DNA of 7,140 nucleotides from JADJPL01 sp964607915 (GTDB taxonomy: Bacteria; Bacteroidota; Bacteroidia; Chitinophagales; Saprospiraceae): contig CAZSMU010000171.1 of the NCBI GenBank assembly GCA_964607915.1, positions 1-7,140 on the forward strand. Direction: 5' to 3'. Shown here piece by piece: positions 6,419-7,140 of this stretch (position 1 is its first letter; each line of letters begins with the position of its first letter). The notes under the pieces were generated by a model that saw nothing but the letters and a program-made list of their open reading frames with translations, was not told the DNA's origin and searched no databases. The translations under genes and the position numbers were made by a program.

Positions 6419-6453
6419 ACTTGACGCGAGCCTATGGGTCGGAAACGTAGGGT

Positions 6454-6476
6454 GTAGGGGTGTAGTGCACCCCTAC
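6454..6476. repeat. GTAGGGGTG / CACCCCTAC hairpin after the peptidase gene
   Basis: A 9-bp perfect stem (6454-6462 with 6468-6476) has the 5-base loop TAGTG, and the flanks GGT/GCC extend it with one wobble pair. It starts 35 bp after the peptidase stop codon and could end that transcript, but no T-run follows on either strand. Its GTAGGG-type edges resemble the palindromes further right, so it may be a member of a second family of dispersed intergenic palindromes. Confidence 0.55.
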
Positions 6477-6518
6477 GCCTGCACCGCTCGTACTGCCCCC
6501 CCCACGGTAGGATAGTAG

Positions 6519-6538
6519 GGACGTTGCACGCAACGTCC
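6519..6538. repeat. REP-like palindrome 1
   Basis: GGACGTTGC-AC-GCAACGTCC: 9-bp arms around a two-base centre, preceded by GTAG and followed by TCAACC. Forward orientation. Confidence 0.85.
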
Positions 6539-6593
6539 TCAACCACACGAAAATCGCAACCCCATACACGACATCGTATTCAAATAACCGTAG

Positions 6594-6613
6594 GGACGTT
6601 GCATGCAACGTCC
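6594..6613. repeat. REP-like palindrome 2 (perfect)
   Basis: GGACGTTGC-AT-GCAACGTCC is a perfect 20-bp palindrome, preceded by CCGTAG and followed by TCGCCCCG. Forward orientation by its flanks. Confidence 0.85.
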
Positions 6614-6735
6614 TCGCCCCGTCCCCGCCCCGCGTCAAAGATAAACGCGGTGCCAAATACATCATCATCGTGGAAATCCAGCGTGCGAAGGTTCATCGCC
6701 AGAACATGCAATTCCGAAAGTGCATCGGCAAGCAA

Positions 6736-6755
6736 GGACGTTGCGTGCAACGTCC
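6736..6755. repeat. REP-like palindrome 3 (inverted)
   Basis: GGACGTTGC-GT-GCAACGTCC. The centre GT is the complement of palindrome 1's AC, and CTAC follows on the right, so this is the same element in reverse orientation. Confidence 0.85.
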
Positions 6756-6780
6756 CTACTGTCGGCACGGACGGGTTTAG

Positions 6781-6820
6781 ACCACGCGACAATTTGGGAC
6801 CTGGCGCTTGTGGAACGACG
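6781..6820. other. Spacer between the tandem units
   Basis: These 40 bp separate the two units and have no counterpart after unit 2. I see no gene or site in them. Together with one unit they set the duplication period at about 306 bp. Confidence 0.6.
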
Positions 6821-6824
6821 GTAG

Positions 6825-6844
6825 GGACGTTGCACGCAACGTCC
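6825..6844. repeat. REP-like palindrome 4
   Basis: GGACGTTGC-AC-GCAACGTCC, forward orientation, equivalent to palindrome 1. A 69-bp gap separates it from palindrome 3. Confidence 0.85.
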
Positions 6845-6898
6845 TCAACCACACGAAAATCGCAACCCCATCACGACATCGTATTCAAATAACCGTAG

Positions 6899-6918
6899 GG
6901 ACGTTGCATGCAACGTCC
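6899..6918. repeat. REP-like palindrome 5 (perfect)
   Basis: GGACGTTGC-AT-GCAACGTCC, equivalent to palindrome 2, 54 bp after palindrome 4. Confidence 0.85.
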
Positions 6919-7040
6919 TCGCCCCGTCCCCGCCCCGCGTCAAAGATAAACGCGGTGCCAAATACATCATCATCGTGGAAATCCAGCGTGCGAAGGTTCA
7001 TCGCCAGAACATGCAATTCCGAAAGTGCATCGGCAAGCAA

Positions 7041-7060
7041 GGACGTTGCGTGCAACGTCC
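7041..7060. repeat. REP-like palindrome 6 (inverted)
   Basis: GGACGTTGC-GT-GCAACGTCC, reverse orientation, equivalent to palindrome 3, 122 bp after palindrome 5. Confidence 0.85.
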
Positions 7061-7085
7061 CTACTGTCGGCACGGACGGGTTTAG

Positions 7086-7140
7086 TTTTTGATACAATAG
7101 CAATTTCTGAGATATTATTACTTTTTGTGTTCTGATTTTT
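7086..7140. other. A/T-rich edge sequence
   Basis: After the last repeat the composition drops to strongly A/T-rich. TACTTTTTG near 7119-7127 resembles a -7 box with one T too many. This may be the control region of a gene beyond the window; nothing firmer can be said. Confidence 0.25.

Larger units (their letters stand above)
6515..6780. repeat. Tandem unit 1 (266 bp) with three palindromes
   Basis: This is the first copy of a duplicated unit. In order it holds GTAG plus palindrome 1, a 55-bp spacer (AACCACACGAAAATCGCAAC and on), palindrome 2, a 122-bp insert starting TCGCCCCGTCCCCGCCCC, palindrome 3, and the tail CTACTGTCGGCACGG to GTTTAG. Palindromes 1 and 2 have GTAGG on their left flank and palindrome 3 has CCTAC on its right, so the third is inverted relative to the first two. 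Differs from unit 2 by a single extra base (CATACACG versus CATCACG). Confidence 0.9.
6821..7085. repeat. Tandem unit 2 (265 bp) with three palindromes
   Basis: This is the second copy of the unit, identical to the first apart from one missing base in the first spacer. The match ends sharply at GTTTAG (7085). Beyond that the DNA becomes A/T-rich and unrelated. Confidence 0.9.

Noticed and set aside
5932..6450. 172-codon plus-strand frame at the peptidase 3' end
   Set aside because: A shifted-frame shadow rich in Arg, His and Gln. The main frame is continuous to its stop, so there is no frameshift to explain.
6515..7085. CRISPR array
   Set aside because: The repeats are 20-bp palindromes in mixed orientation with gaps of 54 to 122 bp, and the gap sequences are duplicated rather than unique.
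6432..7103. Several short open frames over the palindrome cluster
   Set aside because: They repeat the peptides GTLHATS and DVACNVPTV, which are translations of the palindromes, and they exist on both strands.

Overview
The window looks like chromosomal DNA of a Bacteroidota member carrying the integrase end of a tRNA-anchored genomic island. Four things point to Bacteroidota: two perfect TAnnTTTG -7 boxes, one with a CTTG box at a 21-bp gap; A/T-rich leaders without clear Shine-Dalgarno sites; an integrase of the Bacteroides conjugative-element type; and a small protein matching the Bacteroidota-restricted DUF4248 family. The peptidase gene is fairly GC-rich. A Saprospiria- or Cytophagia-like host is possible, but no genus can be read from this sequence.

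Layout. Positions 1-386 (+) hold the 3' end of a tetratricopeptide-type repeat gene whose start lies outside the window; it is visibly more AT-rich than what follows. Positions 517-3354 (-) form a tight three-gene operon read from right to left: a tyrosine recombinase (2107-3354), a 73-residue DUF4248-like protein (1859-2080) and a 436-residue membrane protein with a C-terminal four-cysteine zinc-finger motif (517-1827). The gaps are 26 and 31 bp, and a consensus-like promoter sits at 3404-3436. Positions 3437-3634 are non-coding. They hold helically phased TGGAC/GTCCA motifs and an 11-bp inverted repeat, which is what an integrase-binding attachment region would look like. Positions 3635-3724 (-) encode tRNA-Ser(CGA) with an encoded CCA, and the integrase lies just beyond its 3' end.

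Positions 3815-6418 (+) encode a secreted 867-residue M14 zinc carboxypeptidase with all catalytic residues and a C-terminal Rossmann/GATase1-like domain. This is probably the host side of the junction. Positions 6419-7140 contain no convincing gene. They hold one GTAGGGGTG/CACCCCTAC hairpin and six copies of a 20-bp palindrome, GGACGTTGC-NN-GCAACGTCC. The copies lie in two nearly identical 265/266-bp units that form a recent tandem duplication with a BIME-like arrangement.

Reading of the whole: the recombinase probably inserted an element at the 3' end of tRNA-Ser. The element runs leftward past the window start, and its far attachment site is not visible. The DUF4248 and zinc-finger membrane proteins are co-transcribed with the integrase and are probably accessory genes of the element. 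The TPR gene may be cargo. The least described parts are the integrase-linked membrane zinc-finger protein, the phased attachment-region motifs and the duplicated palindromic unit.
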